This document shows positions 25,401 through 37,181 of a stretch of DNA of 64,000 nt, piece after piece. The notes below the pieces were generated by a model that searched no databases, was not told the DNA's origin, and saw only the letters and a program-made list of their open reading frames with translations. How positions within the stretch are numbered: the first letter of the stretch is position 1; the number at the start of each line of letters is the position of its first letter. The stretch is taken from assembly GCA_035772785.1 (NCBI GenBank), contig JAOCPU010000059.1:144294-208293 (forward strand), given 5' to 3'. The translations under genes and the position numbers were made by a program. The DNA comes from Phlebiopsis flavidoalba (lineage: Eukaryota > Basidiomycota > Agaricomycetes > Polyporales > Phanerochaetaceae).

Positions 25401-26935
25401 ATTCTCTCTCCATTGCATATAAGCCAATGGCCGTTGTTCGCGTCTCGAATATGCGTAGACCATGAGCCCACGCTTCTAGGGGAAGGTGAATGGTTTTATA
25501 TCGAACCTGTCGGAGGTTGACCTTTGCTGGCCTTCGTGAAGACAAAATTCGTCGGCTGAGAAGCGTAATCCGACTAACTCATTGTGCGTAAATAAGCTAA
25601 TGAAGGGAGTAAGACAAACAAGAGGCCCCTGACGCACGTGAGAAGTCCCATTCTTGCTCTTCATGCGATTCTTCGCTCCTGCCAGCAGCGGAGGTGGGGA
25701 GGTTCACCCCCTGAACACAATCCACCACATCGTTTCGCTTGGTAGGGCTTGGTTCGAGGGGCCCTGTGAGGGCCGCGTAGTGTCTGGGAATCGCCGATGA
25801 GACAGACGATGGCTCCGTTTGCGGCTTCTTCATATTGCTCTACGGTCTTCAACACCTTGTCCTTCGGGATTCCAGCAAGCTGAAAGTCATGAATGTAAAA
25901 AATTGGGAAAAAGATTAGTCGATCTCACAACATACAGTAGGTGATGTATGTCGAGTTTCCGTTGAGCTGCCACACGGCTTTGAGGTCGATAGCTCGTCTG
26001 ACGCCTCGATAGGCGTGAGGTCAGAGGTATCTTCGCCGTCAGGAACGATTGGTGTAGAGGCAGAGGTAGGAGGCTCGGCGGCCTCCTCGTCGTCGTCTCT
26101 ATAGTAATAACTTCTGCCTGAATAGGGACCTCGGGACTGAAGCTTGCGCGTGAGTCTCTGAGTGCTCGTACCCCGTCAGGAGCAGGCCCACGCTTAGATC
26201 TATTCCCTGGCCGAAATTCTAGTTGATTCCGAGAGGTATGAGGAGGGTAGGACGGATTTGGTCGCGGCCGCATAGGAGCTGGCTCGTCGTCTGTAAAGCT
26301 GGCTATGGGATCCCGGGCTTGTGCCTCGGTTCCGTGGCACTATTTCTCCGGTATCTTCATCGCTTGAAACGTTGACCGCGCGCGAAGTTGAGCCGGATGC
26401 AACTGCTTTCTCTTCACCCTTTCTATAAGATGTCTTGAATTAAAATTCGAGGCGGGTTACTTACCAGAAAAGTAACGAGACTGGTGATTCGGACGACCTT
26501 TGGCTTGCCATAGGCTCTCTTTCCACTCTCGAGTATAGTACGAGATGCAGTGACGTTGCCGCTGGTGGAGGGCGTGTTGTGCTGAAATCGGGGGGCGGAT
26601 AAATTGTCCCCCATCCTCCCGGAACAACGGATTTGTGTTATTAGTTCGTCCTGGTGCCTACATGGAGGAAAATCCACTGTAAATAACATCAAAGTGATGT
26701 AGGAAATGAACGCACATTTCTCGGCCACTGCGATGAGCGTGGGCACGGCGCCCCATGGCCTGTGTTGAAAGTAGTCCAGTGCGTGCGTTGGTACGAGGTT
26801 GACGGCTACGCACCTTCCCCTGGGTTCAGACCTAGAAGCCCGCGCATTAGACGCGTCTCTATAATTCCCGTGGGTTGACGGGCCAATCCCGCTGCCAACC
26901 TGGTGTAGTTCCTGAATCGACCTATCACTATTCAT
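22483..26935 (-). CDS. Ulp2/SENP6-7-type SUMO protease (peptidase C48)
   Basis: This is a nuclear cysteine protease that removes SUMO, typically chains. The conserved Ulp domain is readable on the minus strand in pieces: VFPFSGQGG and RLEPGQYLNDTLIEFGLK (about 24470-24360), then WLHDLRETNPEVAEQIHVFS (about 24305-24240). HWYLAIICNPEYV carries the catalytic His (codon 24008-24010). IFTFD carries the catalytic Asp (about 23165). PWQNNFCDCG carries the catalytic Cys (codon 22948-22950), followed by LIHFVKTFMKDPKRATEHYP. A Pro/Arg/Ser-rich insertion between the His and Asp blocks (about 23985-23300) resembles the insertions of SENP6/7 and Ulp2. The C-terminal tail is basic (RPRRAKAKRRPRPLLREK). 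The N-terminal part up to the proposed ATG at 26935 is low-complexity and uncertain. Frame shifts are frequent. A Ulp1-type assignment is less likely because of the split domain and long N terminus. Confidence 0.85.
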
Positions 26936-27749
26936 AGGTCGTAAAGAGTATTCATATGAAAGAGAGAGTAAGAAGTGAAGCGGTGTATGGCTAGCCTGCG
27001 ACGGCAAGGTAGTCGGCGAAGTCGCTCTCAAAGCCTACAGTGCAATTACACGCGAGAACGGGTCTCGTGATCGTTTCCTGTTATGGCAGGTGTACTCTAT
27101 GGTGGACATTTTGGGGCGCGCTCACGTGCACCTATGCGGAATTCAAACTCCACTGATCAGCCGTCCGGCAGTGCCTGGGACCCCAGGAAGCTATGCGCTA
27201 GGCATGTGTGGCGTTGCTGTCGACGTCCTTTGACTGGAGACAAGCATGACCGAATTCGCAGGGCGGCGATGGGACAATGGTAAATCATCAAGAGGCTCTT
27301 ACAGCGTGTCCTTCCAGTTGTATATATTTCTGTTGATTGCTCTTACAGCGTGCTGACAAAAACTATTTACACTCAAGTAAGTAACAATCCACCATGCCTG
27401 AGCCTCCCCGCACGCTTTATCCAGTTGGTATTGGTTGAGAATATGTTATACCTCCTTGAGGCTCAAACCCACTCTGCCAGGATGTCCACCAAACGGCCCA
27501 GCACCACACTGTCCTCCACTGCTGCTGCCTACGAGGAATCCGCGTGCATGCTGCCGTCTTCTCGCCTACATCGAATCATACACACACAAGATTTACATCC
27601 ACACCTTTGATCTCAATGGTCCCTCACTGTCCCTCATCGCCATGCTCACCGTCAACTTCCAGGCTGTCCTGCTCGCCACCCACCCCACCGGTCGGTCGGT
27701 CCGACTCGATTGTCTTTGCGGGGATCAAACAGAGAGATGGGTGTGATTT
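26936..27749. other. upstream region of the SUMO protease gene
   Basis: No gene was recognised. Minor open frames on the plus strand at 27350-27750 are Ser/Pro/Thr-rich and carry no motif. Confidence 0.35.
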
Positions 27750-28710
27750 TTGTGGTCAGATTCGAGGAGGGCGATCATGAGTGTTCCCTGCTTCCGCCAA
27801 GAGTCGAGCGACGCCGGCTCGCTCTGCTGTCTTGTCGCCGCAGACACGGAACTGTTCATAGGGGCAATGTACGTACCCCTGCTGCCTTTTTCCTACCGCG
27901 CTCACCGGTGTATCTGACTTCCCATTGCATCGTAGTATGAATATGGAATGTTTGCTGTGATCCCGCTGACCACGCATGTGCCGCACCTCAACAGGGTCCA
28001 GCTTGCGTCGCTCACATGTGTAAGGGACAGTCGCCGGAAGCAGCTCCTCCTCCGACGAGTTGTCGGGCGCGAAAGGCAGCTTCCGCGCAGAACTCACGTT
28101 GTTCTCCTGCTCCGCCTCCGCTGTTGCGTGGGGGTCAATGGGGGAGCACAGACCAGCTCCGCCATTCGTTGCACCTCGAACGCGCGCACGCACCTCGCGC
28201 CGAGGTCCCAGAGCATAAAGTTGCGCTGGGTGCGCGGGACGTTGCCGGTGCGCACGAAGCACGGCACGGTGCGCGTGACGCGCTCAAAGCCGCGCGCCGG
28301 CCTGCGCGGTGAAGCAGAATTCGACTGTCACTGCGCTGTGGGAATGCGGCGGGGTGACGTCGAAGGCCCAGATGCGCAGATCGGAGTAGCTGAGGGCCGC
28401 GAGGTGCTCTGCAAACGCATCGATGCGCGCGGCCGTGGTTTAGTGTTTCGGGTTTCCTTTTTGGTGGGGGCGTGCGCGGCGGGTCGGGCGCGGGCGGTGG
28501 GCCAGTGGAGCAAGGCGGAGGGGTCGGCGAGCACGTGTTCCCAGTCGGCCGAGGCGTAGGCCTGATGCCGTGCGCCAGGAGGCCTTGCACCCACACTGGG
28601 CCATTGAGCATACACGATCGTGAGGAACGCGGATAAACGTAGGGATTGGTGAAGGACAACAATGGAGCGTGGAGGCTGCGCAGCGCCGTGCACTACGACG
28701 CACGCCACTC
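27750..28710 (-). other. coding-like stretch, unidentified
   Basis: Several minus-strand pieces in different frames have the composition of real protein: WEHVLADPSALLHWP (about 28545-28500), LSYSDLRIWAFDVTPP (about 28400-28350) and NFMLWDLGARCVRAFE (about 28220-28170). An acidic block (SSARKLPFAPDNSSEEELLP) is read at about 28100-28040. GC content is high here, as in the confident exons. I cannot assign a family, and no start, intron chain or catalytic motif is clear. It may be a broken gene or part of a larger one. Confidence 0.3.
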
Positions 28711-29029
28711 ACACAGTAAACTCAGAACACCCAATATATTTGAAAAGCTATTATATACTGTCGCTAAATACAAGAATTAAATACATAGACTCCCGGAGCA
28801 GCGCGGCGGGCCAGTCGGCGACACGCCTTGAAAAAAAGCAATTATGAGCTGAGAATGTGATGCAAGTGAGCACAAACTTACGCAAGAGTGTATATGGTGT
28901 CGTACACGTACTGATCATGCAGCCCAGCTGTTGCTACGTAACTTCGTGTGCATGTCGTGGCATGTCGCAGCGGTTGGCCCCACCGCACTTGCCTAAGCAT
29001 GTGACTTGAGAGATGCGCGCCGCCCGTCT

Positions 29030-29310
29030 GTCAGTTGTGTTCAAGCTGGCTGCATCTCCGGTGGCCTCGCTGCGCCATGCTTGGTGGCCTCGCTGTTTTG
29101 TCACTGGTCACTTTTCCGTGTGGTCTTGGTAGCCTTGCGTCGCGTCGTCGCGGTGGCATCCTGCGGCCGTTCGTCGCTGGTGATCTCGTCGGCTCCTTGC
29201 TGGTGGTCTCGTCAGCTCTTTGCTGGCGTTCCTGTTGGGTCGTCGCTGGTGGTCTCACTCACACGCTCAGCTGTTGACCGCGTCTTATGGTCTCGCTAGG
29301 CTGTCGCTGC
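29030..29310. repeat. imperfect tandem repeat around a CTGGTGGTCTCGTC core
   Basis: Variants of a roughly 30-base unit built on TCGCTGGTGGTCTCGTCGGCT recur: near 29060, 29095, 29165-29180, 29195-29215 and 29245-29265. Spacing and sequence are irregular. No protein is recognised in any frame. It separates the dynamin remnant from the unidentified stretch to its left. Confidence 0.5.
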
Positions 29311-29356
29311 CAGAGCCCTGTCGGCGCAGCAGTGTCCCCCAGAAAAAACATTTCTT

Positions 29357-30300
29357 TTAATCGGCATGACACTCCCCACGCTCTGGAACGCGCCGCCGCC
29401 TTGTCCACGCTCGCGTCCGCCAACTGCCCGGCCTATTCTTCCCAAATTGAAAGTAGTTGAGGAACAACTCCTTCGCCTGCGCCGACCCGCCCGCCGGCGG
29501 CTGCAGCGCGTGGCGGCTGTAGTGGTGGTGCGACGTAAACCTTTCGGCGAGCTTAGGCGGCGGAGGGTCGAGCCTGGGGACGAGGGTGCCCGATGTGCTC
29601 TTACGTGCGCGGTCGTGCACCGTGTTGGAGACCGAGCGCACAGTCACGTCGGACCCCGCTCGGCGAGCATGGAGCCGTTCACCAACTTGGCGTCGTGCGC
29701 TTTGCTCGTCCTCGTCGCCCAGACCAATGCCATTGAGCGGCTCTGCAGATGCCGGCTGGATTGGCCATTCGTCAGACCAGTGTACAACGAAGATTGTGTG
29801 TACTCACTCTTGGTGGGATGATCTGTTTGGGAGGGTGATTCCCTGCGGTCTGTGCCGCCTGCGCGGCCATGGGGATGCAGAGATGAACGTGTGGTAGTTG
29901 ATGTTGATGTACGCTGTTTGAATCCGATCAGACTCCGAGCGTAGTCTGTGGTGAGCCCGAGTTGCTCTCTGAGAAGCTCTGACACGACCTCGACCAGCTG
30001 GGCATGTAGCCGAGGGAAACGTTGTAGTGCTACCCTGCGAGTCAGATATATAACGCCATTTCGGAGACATGAGATGACTCACTAAGCTCGTGCAATTGGA
30101 AGAGCTTGATCTGTGGCTTCACTAGCAAGTTTCAAACGCGATTTCCGACCATGAATAAGCAAGGTCGTGTCGTCACCCGAAGAGCTACCTGCGAATTGCT
30201 GTCCGGATGTACTAGTTGTCAAGGTTATGCCTTGCATCAACCGACGCGAGAGCCTAGCCAAAGACGTCGTTGAAGATGCGAGCACCACCAGCAGAGCTCT
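29357..30300 (-). pseudogene. dynamin-like GTPase remnant (stalk region only)
   Basis: Minus-strand pieces match the middle/stalk domain of dynamin-related GTPases: GGARIFNDVFG (about 30290-30260), YIRTAIR (about 30210) and LLVKPQIKLFQLHELS (about 30125-30080). After an intron come LQRFPRLHAQLVEVVSELLR (about 30035-29975), LGLTTDYARSLIGF and IQTAYININYHTFIS (about 29930-29880). Further on, the ELFLNYF block is read at about 29460-29430. Dynamins pinch membranes in vesicle traffic or organelle fission. The N-terminal GTPase P-loop and switch motifs are not seen upstream to 30620, and no GTPase effector domain is seen downstream to 28700. Several shifts interrupt the frame. It looks like a truncated gene copy, although missed exons beyond a misassembly are possible. 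Confidence 0.7.
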
Positions 30301-30609
30301 TTTGTGAGGTGGGCTGCACCAACCTGCAGTATTCGAGGTCCGAGTGAGGTCAGATCATCGGAATACCAAATCGGAATCCGAACTGGTGTGGGCGCTTGAG
30401 CGCGCCAAAATGTCCACCATAGGTGTCCGGGCCCCGGCCAATCAAATCTTAGCGAAACTGCGATGTGTTGTTTGAGCAGAGCGATTATCTTCGCCCCATT
30501 GCGCCTGCATTGGTGCCTCACCTGGGAGCAACTTGACAGTATGAGCATATATATCAACAGCGTAACATCAGCGAGTACTATTTGTTCTATGGAATACATA
30601 GCAGCCAAA

Positions 30610-31823
30610 CCAATTTTCTCGGCCTATTAGCCGTCCATTGACCATACTTTATTTTAAATTGGATATACATATCTACAGAGAGCACCAAACCCAACATCCA
30701 TGATGAGCCGAGAAGATTTGGATTTGCATGGGGTGAGGCCGAAAAAAAGGCGCATGACTGTGCTATGGTACTCCCAGACGCGAGCCAGTCTACTCGCCCC
30801 GGTAGCAAGATAGAGATTCGAAGAGATCAAGAATGTGTGCTCGCCCCAAGGAATTTATCTCCCTCTATGTCTCCGCCTTTTGTTTTATTACGGAGCGGCT
30901 GGATAAAGCCTAGCCCTTATCCGTTGATTCCTAAGAACGACGCATTCGGGCACAAATGTGCCAGCTGTGTTCCATCGCGTCGACGAGATGGAGGGGGCAT
31001 TAGAGAAGTAAATTCAATATCTTGGTGTGTCTATCTTGAAGAGTCATGCAGCCTTGTATCTCCTTTGACGGGGGGTTTTAGAATATTGACGACTAAAACA
31101 CTGCCCTTTAGAAATTCCTGAAATGCAACAATAATAGTACGTGATGAGATATGGAATGTCGGACGCATATATATAAACCTAGTCCTTATATGCGCGCACG
31201 GTGATTCAATTGCCATATGCTTAAAGAAGACTATGCGACTATCGGCCGGGCTGTGTGTGGCAGTTCTTTACTTACACGGGCTATACGGTATGTTTCCTGC
31301 CAGTCCGCGGCAGGCTGATCAAAAAAGCCAGTCGATGACGTTCTAGGGGTCAAGCGATTCACGGCACAGCTGCACAAAACGGGTAGATAGCATAGAAAAC
31401 AGCCGTGGCCCGCGCCGCAGTCGTAGAACGGCAGAGAGGGTGTGAGACTTATTTCTCCCTTGGTCTGCCACCTTTTCTGCTCGTCTCGTCCCGCTAGTTT
31501 TGTAGTGAGCACGCTGCGGAAAAACACGCGCTGTGGAACAAGTTGCATTTTGCACTAGCGCGCGCACTGCCATCCATTCTCACTTCATCTCCAACTTTCA
31601 CCTGCCCACCTCTCACGACTTCCCGTCCCTCAAACAGTGCCAAAGCCTGACCCGTTCTCTCCACTCTCACGCGACCCAAACAGCACCTCACCACCAGCTC
31701 ACACGCCGAGGTTCTTACGACACAACCCACTACGCTTGACATCCACAAAGTGGCGGTAGCCCACTTCTGAGGCGGACCAGTTTCTGCTTTGACCGACACC
31801 CTTCTCCACGACCCACGACCATC
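30610..31823. other. intergenic, with CT-rich leader before the glucan-assembly gene
   Basis: No gene was recognised. The section at about 31590-31720 is rich in C and T on the plus strand and precedes the next start codon by 100-230 bases, as expected for a fungal promoter. Confidence 0.4.
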
Positions 31824-34178
31824 ATGTCTAACTATACACGACGAGTACCCCCCCCCTCTCAGCAATACTATGCTGTTCCTCAGAGCCCCGCGCTCAGCGG
31901 GTCCCAGCCGACAAAACTCACAGAACCGCTCGTACTCCAATCAGCCGTCGGTCATTTCAAAATGCCACAGCCAATGGTGGCAACGGGTAGCTACAGGCCA
32001 CCCGTTGATGATAGAGAAACTGCACGGCGAGTTGCGACGGGTCAGATAGGTGGAGGTTTATGGGCCCCTACTCTGTACGTCTCATCAGTTTCCCCTTTAG
32101 CCTGCCATGGACAAGCGCTGCGCATGCTGACCGGCAACCCCACGCTTGCAGTATCATCCCAACGTCAATGCCAGTCAATACTCTGCCTCGCGCTTCAGTA
32201 ATAATCACAGCGCAACACCGTCCGAAGTGTCCGTCGTCACAACGAGAGAGAAGGCGGGTACCGCTCCTATGATGGCTGCTGCTCCCACGAACACGATAAC
32301 CCCCCTACCTCTGGGACACCAAAGACCCCGACCTTGACGATGCGCTACACAACCCCGACCCAGTGCGCGATGCTGCGCTCGACCGGTCATTTACCCTATT
32401 CTCTGCGAGAGGGTGGAATGAATGCATCTGCACCTCTTCATCCTCGTGGTCGGACTACTCATGCTCTTCGCCGGATACCCCATCATCATATATGCCCGAG
32501 AGAACCATAGTATCGGCCCAGGATTTAACCTTGCGGAATCAACAAGACAGGGCAGGTCCCTGACCTCCCGAACATGCCTCAACTCATCGACGCGGATACA
32601 CCCCCAGATGCCATGACCCGGACAGGCAACGACGGAAAAGAATATAATCTCGTCTTCAGTGACGAGTTCAACAGGGACGGGCGCACATTCTGGCCTGGAG
32701 ATGATCCCTTTTGGGAAGCGGTCAATTTTAACTACTGGCCGACAGGTGACATTGAGTGGTATGACCCGCAGGTGCGTAGGAAAACCAGTGTGGTTTTATG
32801 CTGTGTAAAAATCTCACGCGGCGATACTAGGCCATCGCCACCGAAGACGGTAAATTGGTAATAACCATGACGGAACAGCCAATCGCAAACCTGAGTTTCC
32901 GCAGCGGCATGCTCCAGTCTTGGAACAAGTTCTGTTTCACAACTGGTTACATCGAAGTCAACATGAGCATGCCCGGCACTCCATTGGCACCAGGTCTATG
33001 GCCAGGCGCATGAGGACAATGGGAAATCTCGTGCGTCGGCTTTAAGAACTGTGTCCAATAGACCCCACTGACGTTCATCACAGGGTCGGGCGGGTTACGG
33101 TGCAACGACAGAGGGCATGTGGCCGTACAGCTACGACACTTGCGACCTTGGGTACCTTCCCTAACCAGACCAACCATGACCCATACGCCAGCGGCAGCAG
33201 CCACGGGCGGCTCTGGCGGATCCGCTCTGAGCTTCCTTCCCGGCCAACGTCTATCCGCGTGTACCTGTACCGAACCCGATCACCCAGGCCCCCGCGTCTC
33301 TGACGGTCGAGGTGTACCCGAGATTGATATCCTCGAAACCCAAGTCAATGTCGCGACGTTCACCGGCCAGGTCTCCCAGAGTTTTCCAGGGTGCGCCTTA
33401 CAATGCCGCGTATCAATACGACAATGCCTCGGACGCGACGACAATCTTTGACGATACTATTACCGTTTTGAACAGTTACAAGGGTGGACAGTACCAGCAG
33501 GCCATCTCCGCGTTGACGAACATCGACAATAACAACTACAACAACGTCGGGTATGCCACATATGGGTACGAGTGGTGGTCGGATCCGAGCGATCGTGGAC
33601 GCTGGGTATATTACCTGGGTCACAGTCAAGGCAAGCCGTCGTGGGGGATCAACGCGAAAGCTATCGGGGCCGACTCGGTCACCGAAATTAGTGAACGGTT
33701 GATACCTGAGGAGCCGATGGTGAGTCAAGCAACGAAACGAGGCCTCAATCAGTTTTGCGTCACATTAATGAATTCGATTTTCCAGTACGTTATTCTGAAC
33801 CTTGGCATGTCACGTAAGTCGTTTGGTCGGATGTCTGTTGTATGTATGCTAAACTTCCCTTCTTTAGCATCATTCCAGCACCAGGACTTCAAGCATCTGA
33901 CCTTCCCATCAAAAATGTACGTCGACTACGTTCCGCGTGTACCTAACGGTCGGCAATGTCAAGGATGGTGTGAACTTGTAATCCGTCCAGCCCACCCCAC
34001 AACAGACTACATCACGAGCTGCGTGCGTAGCATGTGTCTCCTTCTTTCGACTTCGCTAAATTTGTCCCATCTCACAGACCACGCCACACGCATACAACAA
34101 TCCCAACCTGACCACATGGGATGCGGCAGGCTACAAGTACGTTTCCCGTGGCGCAACTCATTGTACGACGGCTGTTAA
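31824..34178 (+). CDS. SKN1/KRE6 family beta-glucan synthesis-associated protein (GH16-like)
   Basis: This is a type II membrane protein of the secretory pathway needed for beta-1,6-glucan and cell wall assembly. The start at 31824 gives a Pro/Ser/Gln-rich cytosolic N terminus with two early introns. A membrane anchor follows ([19 protein letters not shown], about 32428-32490). The luminal domain begins GPGFNLA, then [35 protein letters not shown] (about 32640-32700) and [20 protein letters not shown]. The GH16 catalytic signature EIDILE lies at 33320-33337, with [11 protein letters not shown] near 33560. NLGMS (about 33800) and MYVDYVRVYQ-like sequence (about 33918-33945) follow. It ends with NSLYDGC and a stop at 34176-34178, the usual C terminus of this family. 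A few single-base shifts (for example near 32290 and 33390) break the frame. The yeast paralogues SKN1 and KRE6 cannot be told apart here. Confidence 0.93.
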
Positions 34179-36032
34179 CGCCGTCTCTTCATGGCACCGC
34201 TCCCAATTTTCCCTGCATTTGCCTCGCCATCCTATCTTCTCATGTATCACATCTTACCCTCACCGCACGAGATACTACGACTCATTGAACTCACGATAAC
34301 GCGGCATTCCTCTACAGGTCATCAGACGCATGTAATATCGCCCTTCACCTTGCATTACCTTTTCTGATATTCTTCGGATGCACTTTTACTTGCTCATACA
34401 TTTTCTCACCTCATGGACCTTTTCTTCATGTTCTACCATTTCGCTTATCTTCCACCACTAGGTGTAGCATTGTCTGACAGTGTATTTGAGTAGTCGTGAG
34501 CTTCATAAATTAGACACCAATACTTTGCGTGAGGGTTAGCAATTACTAGGTACTATCTTCATTGGACTTTTTGGGTCTTATACGATGACATTCAAGAAAT
34601 TGACTGCAATTGAGTTAGGCTTAGAAGTTGAGTCTTGTATGTATAGATCTTGGTGTGTTAGGAGTCTTTAGGAGTGCGTGCGTCGATTCTCAATTGCCAA
34701 TGGCATGTCCGATGTGCTATGAATACTATTGGTCTGGTTTTACGTACAGGTGGAACGTGATGGTGTTGTTGGGTTAACGGGCTTACGCTGATGATGATGA
34801 ATATTAATAATATTTATTTGCTAATTACTCTCGCTCAGTTAACGACACCGACCAACTGAAAGATTTATAGTCTAAGGTAATGGAGTCATGGAACAAAAAC
34901 GAGGGGGGGGATGTGCCGAAAGTGTAGTCAGGGACATAGTAATGTCTTTGCCTTTCTTTTTGACTGTGTGTCGCTACTGCAAACGCCGATTGGGCACCAT
35001 TGTGAGTGGCGTCCAGAATGTTCACTACGATTGAGATCGGTATCAGGTTGTGGCTGACAAACATACTCTCAGCTTGTATTGAACCACGCATGAGTGATGC
35101 TGAACTCACGATTATTATTCGTTGGAGCTTTACCGATCCAGCGAACGAATGGAAGACGTTTGGGCCTGCCGACGTTGTTTCTTGAGACACGGCGGTAGCC
35201 AGAAAAAGCACTTCTTCAGCTCAGGCTCAGCGACAAGTCCAGGCTGCGGTTTTCTCCCGTCGCACGGTCACCCGCTCGTGGCTCACCCTCGAGCGACTTC
35301 TGAAGTCGGCTGTCAGGAAAAGTGGGTCTACTGGGTGGCGTGAGTTTTAGACTGTCTGTCGCTGAACTGTGGTGCTGCGATAGCCCGTAGCAAATCACCG
35401 TGGGAGATTTCCAGAGAGCGACGATGACGATATTTATCATGCTTGACACTTCTCCACCGACGCAGGCTACGTTTGAACAATGTCCAGAGTTCTCACTCTA
35501 GCCCCCGGCATTGTTCTCTGTCGAAGGCTCGTCCGGGGGGGATTCAAATTGCCCAGCGAAGGGATCTGTGCGCCATGTTGATTGTCGCTCTTTGCCTAAG
35601 CAGCATCGCATAGCTTGGAGACATCATACACAAAAGATGCACCGAGCGACCATACGGGCGAATGACAGTGCCCCCGACATAGAAATCTTGGAGGAGACTG
35701 GATGACTCTGCGCGAAGAGCAAATCGATTTCTTTGCGCACTAAGACTCCAATGTTTACAGGCAAAGATCGACCCCCACGCGGCCATCTCTCTGCCAGTCA
35801 CATCGGAAACGTCGTGTGCGCCAGAAACCCTTCCCACTTATCAGTCTGTCGCCTCTAGGCCTTCCTAGCAGACGTGTCAGCTACACACGGTGGCTACTGA
35901 TCATTCTCAAGTCGGCACACAGCCTATGAAGTCCAATTCAGACCGCGCTGGACAGGGCTACACAGCGCTTACTACTGTCATCTAAGACCGGGGGGGGGGG
36001 TTCGGCATTCTTTAAATATTTCTCCTGACCAG
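34179..36032. other. intergenic, AT-rich, no gene seen
   Basis: A poorly structured AT-rich stretch follows the glucan-assembly gene. Small open frames at 34825-35345 and 35511-35840 lack motifs. G runs occur at about 34904-34910 and 35992-36000. Confidence 0.4.
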
Positions 36033-36770
36033 ATGGACATCGAAAGAACATCCAGCCGCCGTCTCGAAATCCCTCTTAAGCAGCGCGCAGAAATTATCAA
36101 CATCTACGATTCCTGTTTCCAGTACGACGCCCGTCAGTTTCCGTGTGCTGCAACGATCTGCTCGGGACCCCAACGCCGTGCCTTGTGGATATCAAAGCAC
36201 GCATTGCCTATATGCGCGCGCAAGGCTTGCTCAAGCCTCCGCCCTCGGTTCTGGTGACCCATCTCAACGATAGTCCTCATCCGGTCCTGATACCCGTCGA
36301 CACCACCCATCAGAATACTCCTCAGCCGCATCGAGAAACAAGAACGCAGCCCCGATGCTGATGTCGCGCTGGTAAAATTGGAGAGGCACCGAAAACGACA
36401 GCGAGCTCTCTCACGAGGATCAGCACTGTGTCGCTGCTATGGAAAGCGGCCACATGCAACCTGCCGTGCATAGAGCGCCTTTCCCTGCTCGCTACAAGAA
36501 GAGTGGGACACGGACGACGAGACGATGCGGCGGATGGCGACGAGAAATCTTCGCAAAGCGTCTCGGCTGCCAAGGGAGACAAGCAGCAAAATTCAGCTTC
36601 AACCCTCTCTAGAAAATTATCACCAACGGCCATCAAGAGACTGGGTGCGCGAAGGAAAAGGGCGAGCAGGAACCAGTCATGTCTTTTCAGTTGACAGTAT
36701 TGTCTTCGGTGGGGATCCCGATGCAGAATCCACTGCGAGTGTTAGGAAGATACCAAGCTGGATGTTATGA
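36033..36770 (+). CDS. hypothetical protein, unidentified
   Basis: A start at 36033 opens MDIERTSSRRLEIPLKQRAE, continuing IINIYDSCFQYDARQ. A frame change near 36130 leads to LVDIKARIAYMRAQGLLKPP followed by SVLVTHLNDSPHPVLIPVD (about 36184-36300). A later basic block (TRNLRKASRLPRETSSK, about 36537-36590) and a C-terminal piece (SVDSIVFGGDPDAESTAS) end in a stop near 36768. The composition and helix-like spacing look coding, and the stop falls after a plausible tail. I do not recognise the family. Confidence 0.35.
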
Positions 36771-37181
36771 TAAGTATAGTAGGACCGCAGCCAACTTCAC
36801 CACACAATGACCCATAGGGAGCACCGCCTCATAATCTCGAAGAATGAACATATGATGTTATTTGGAATGTAGTGTATACCAAGTCAAGCATGTGTCCACA
36901 CAAAGTATTGTGAATATGTGTGCGATGTAAGTGGGATAAGTACTCAGCGAAGGAATTTATGCTACCTTTTACATTATGTCATTTAGGATCGGCAGTGGCA
37001 AGAGTCCTTAAGTGGCGAGTTAGCTGGTGGTAATACCTCGGAGACTCGAGATCATACCGATCTGCATTGAACAAGTCGGTTGTTCGCGATGTCTTCTCCC
37101 TCCAAAGAAGCGGAGTGGGGATATAGGCCACGAATCGACCGAGTCAAAACTCGCACTTCTCAGCAAACGGGTTGTTTGTGC

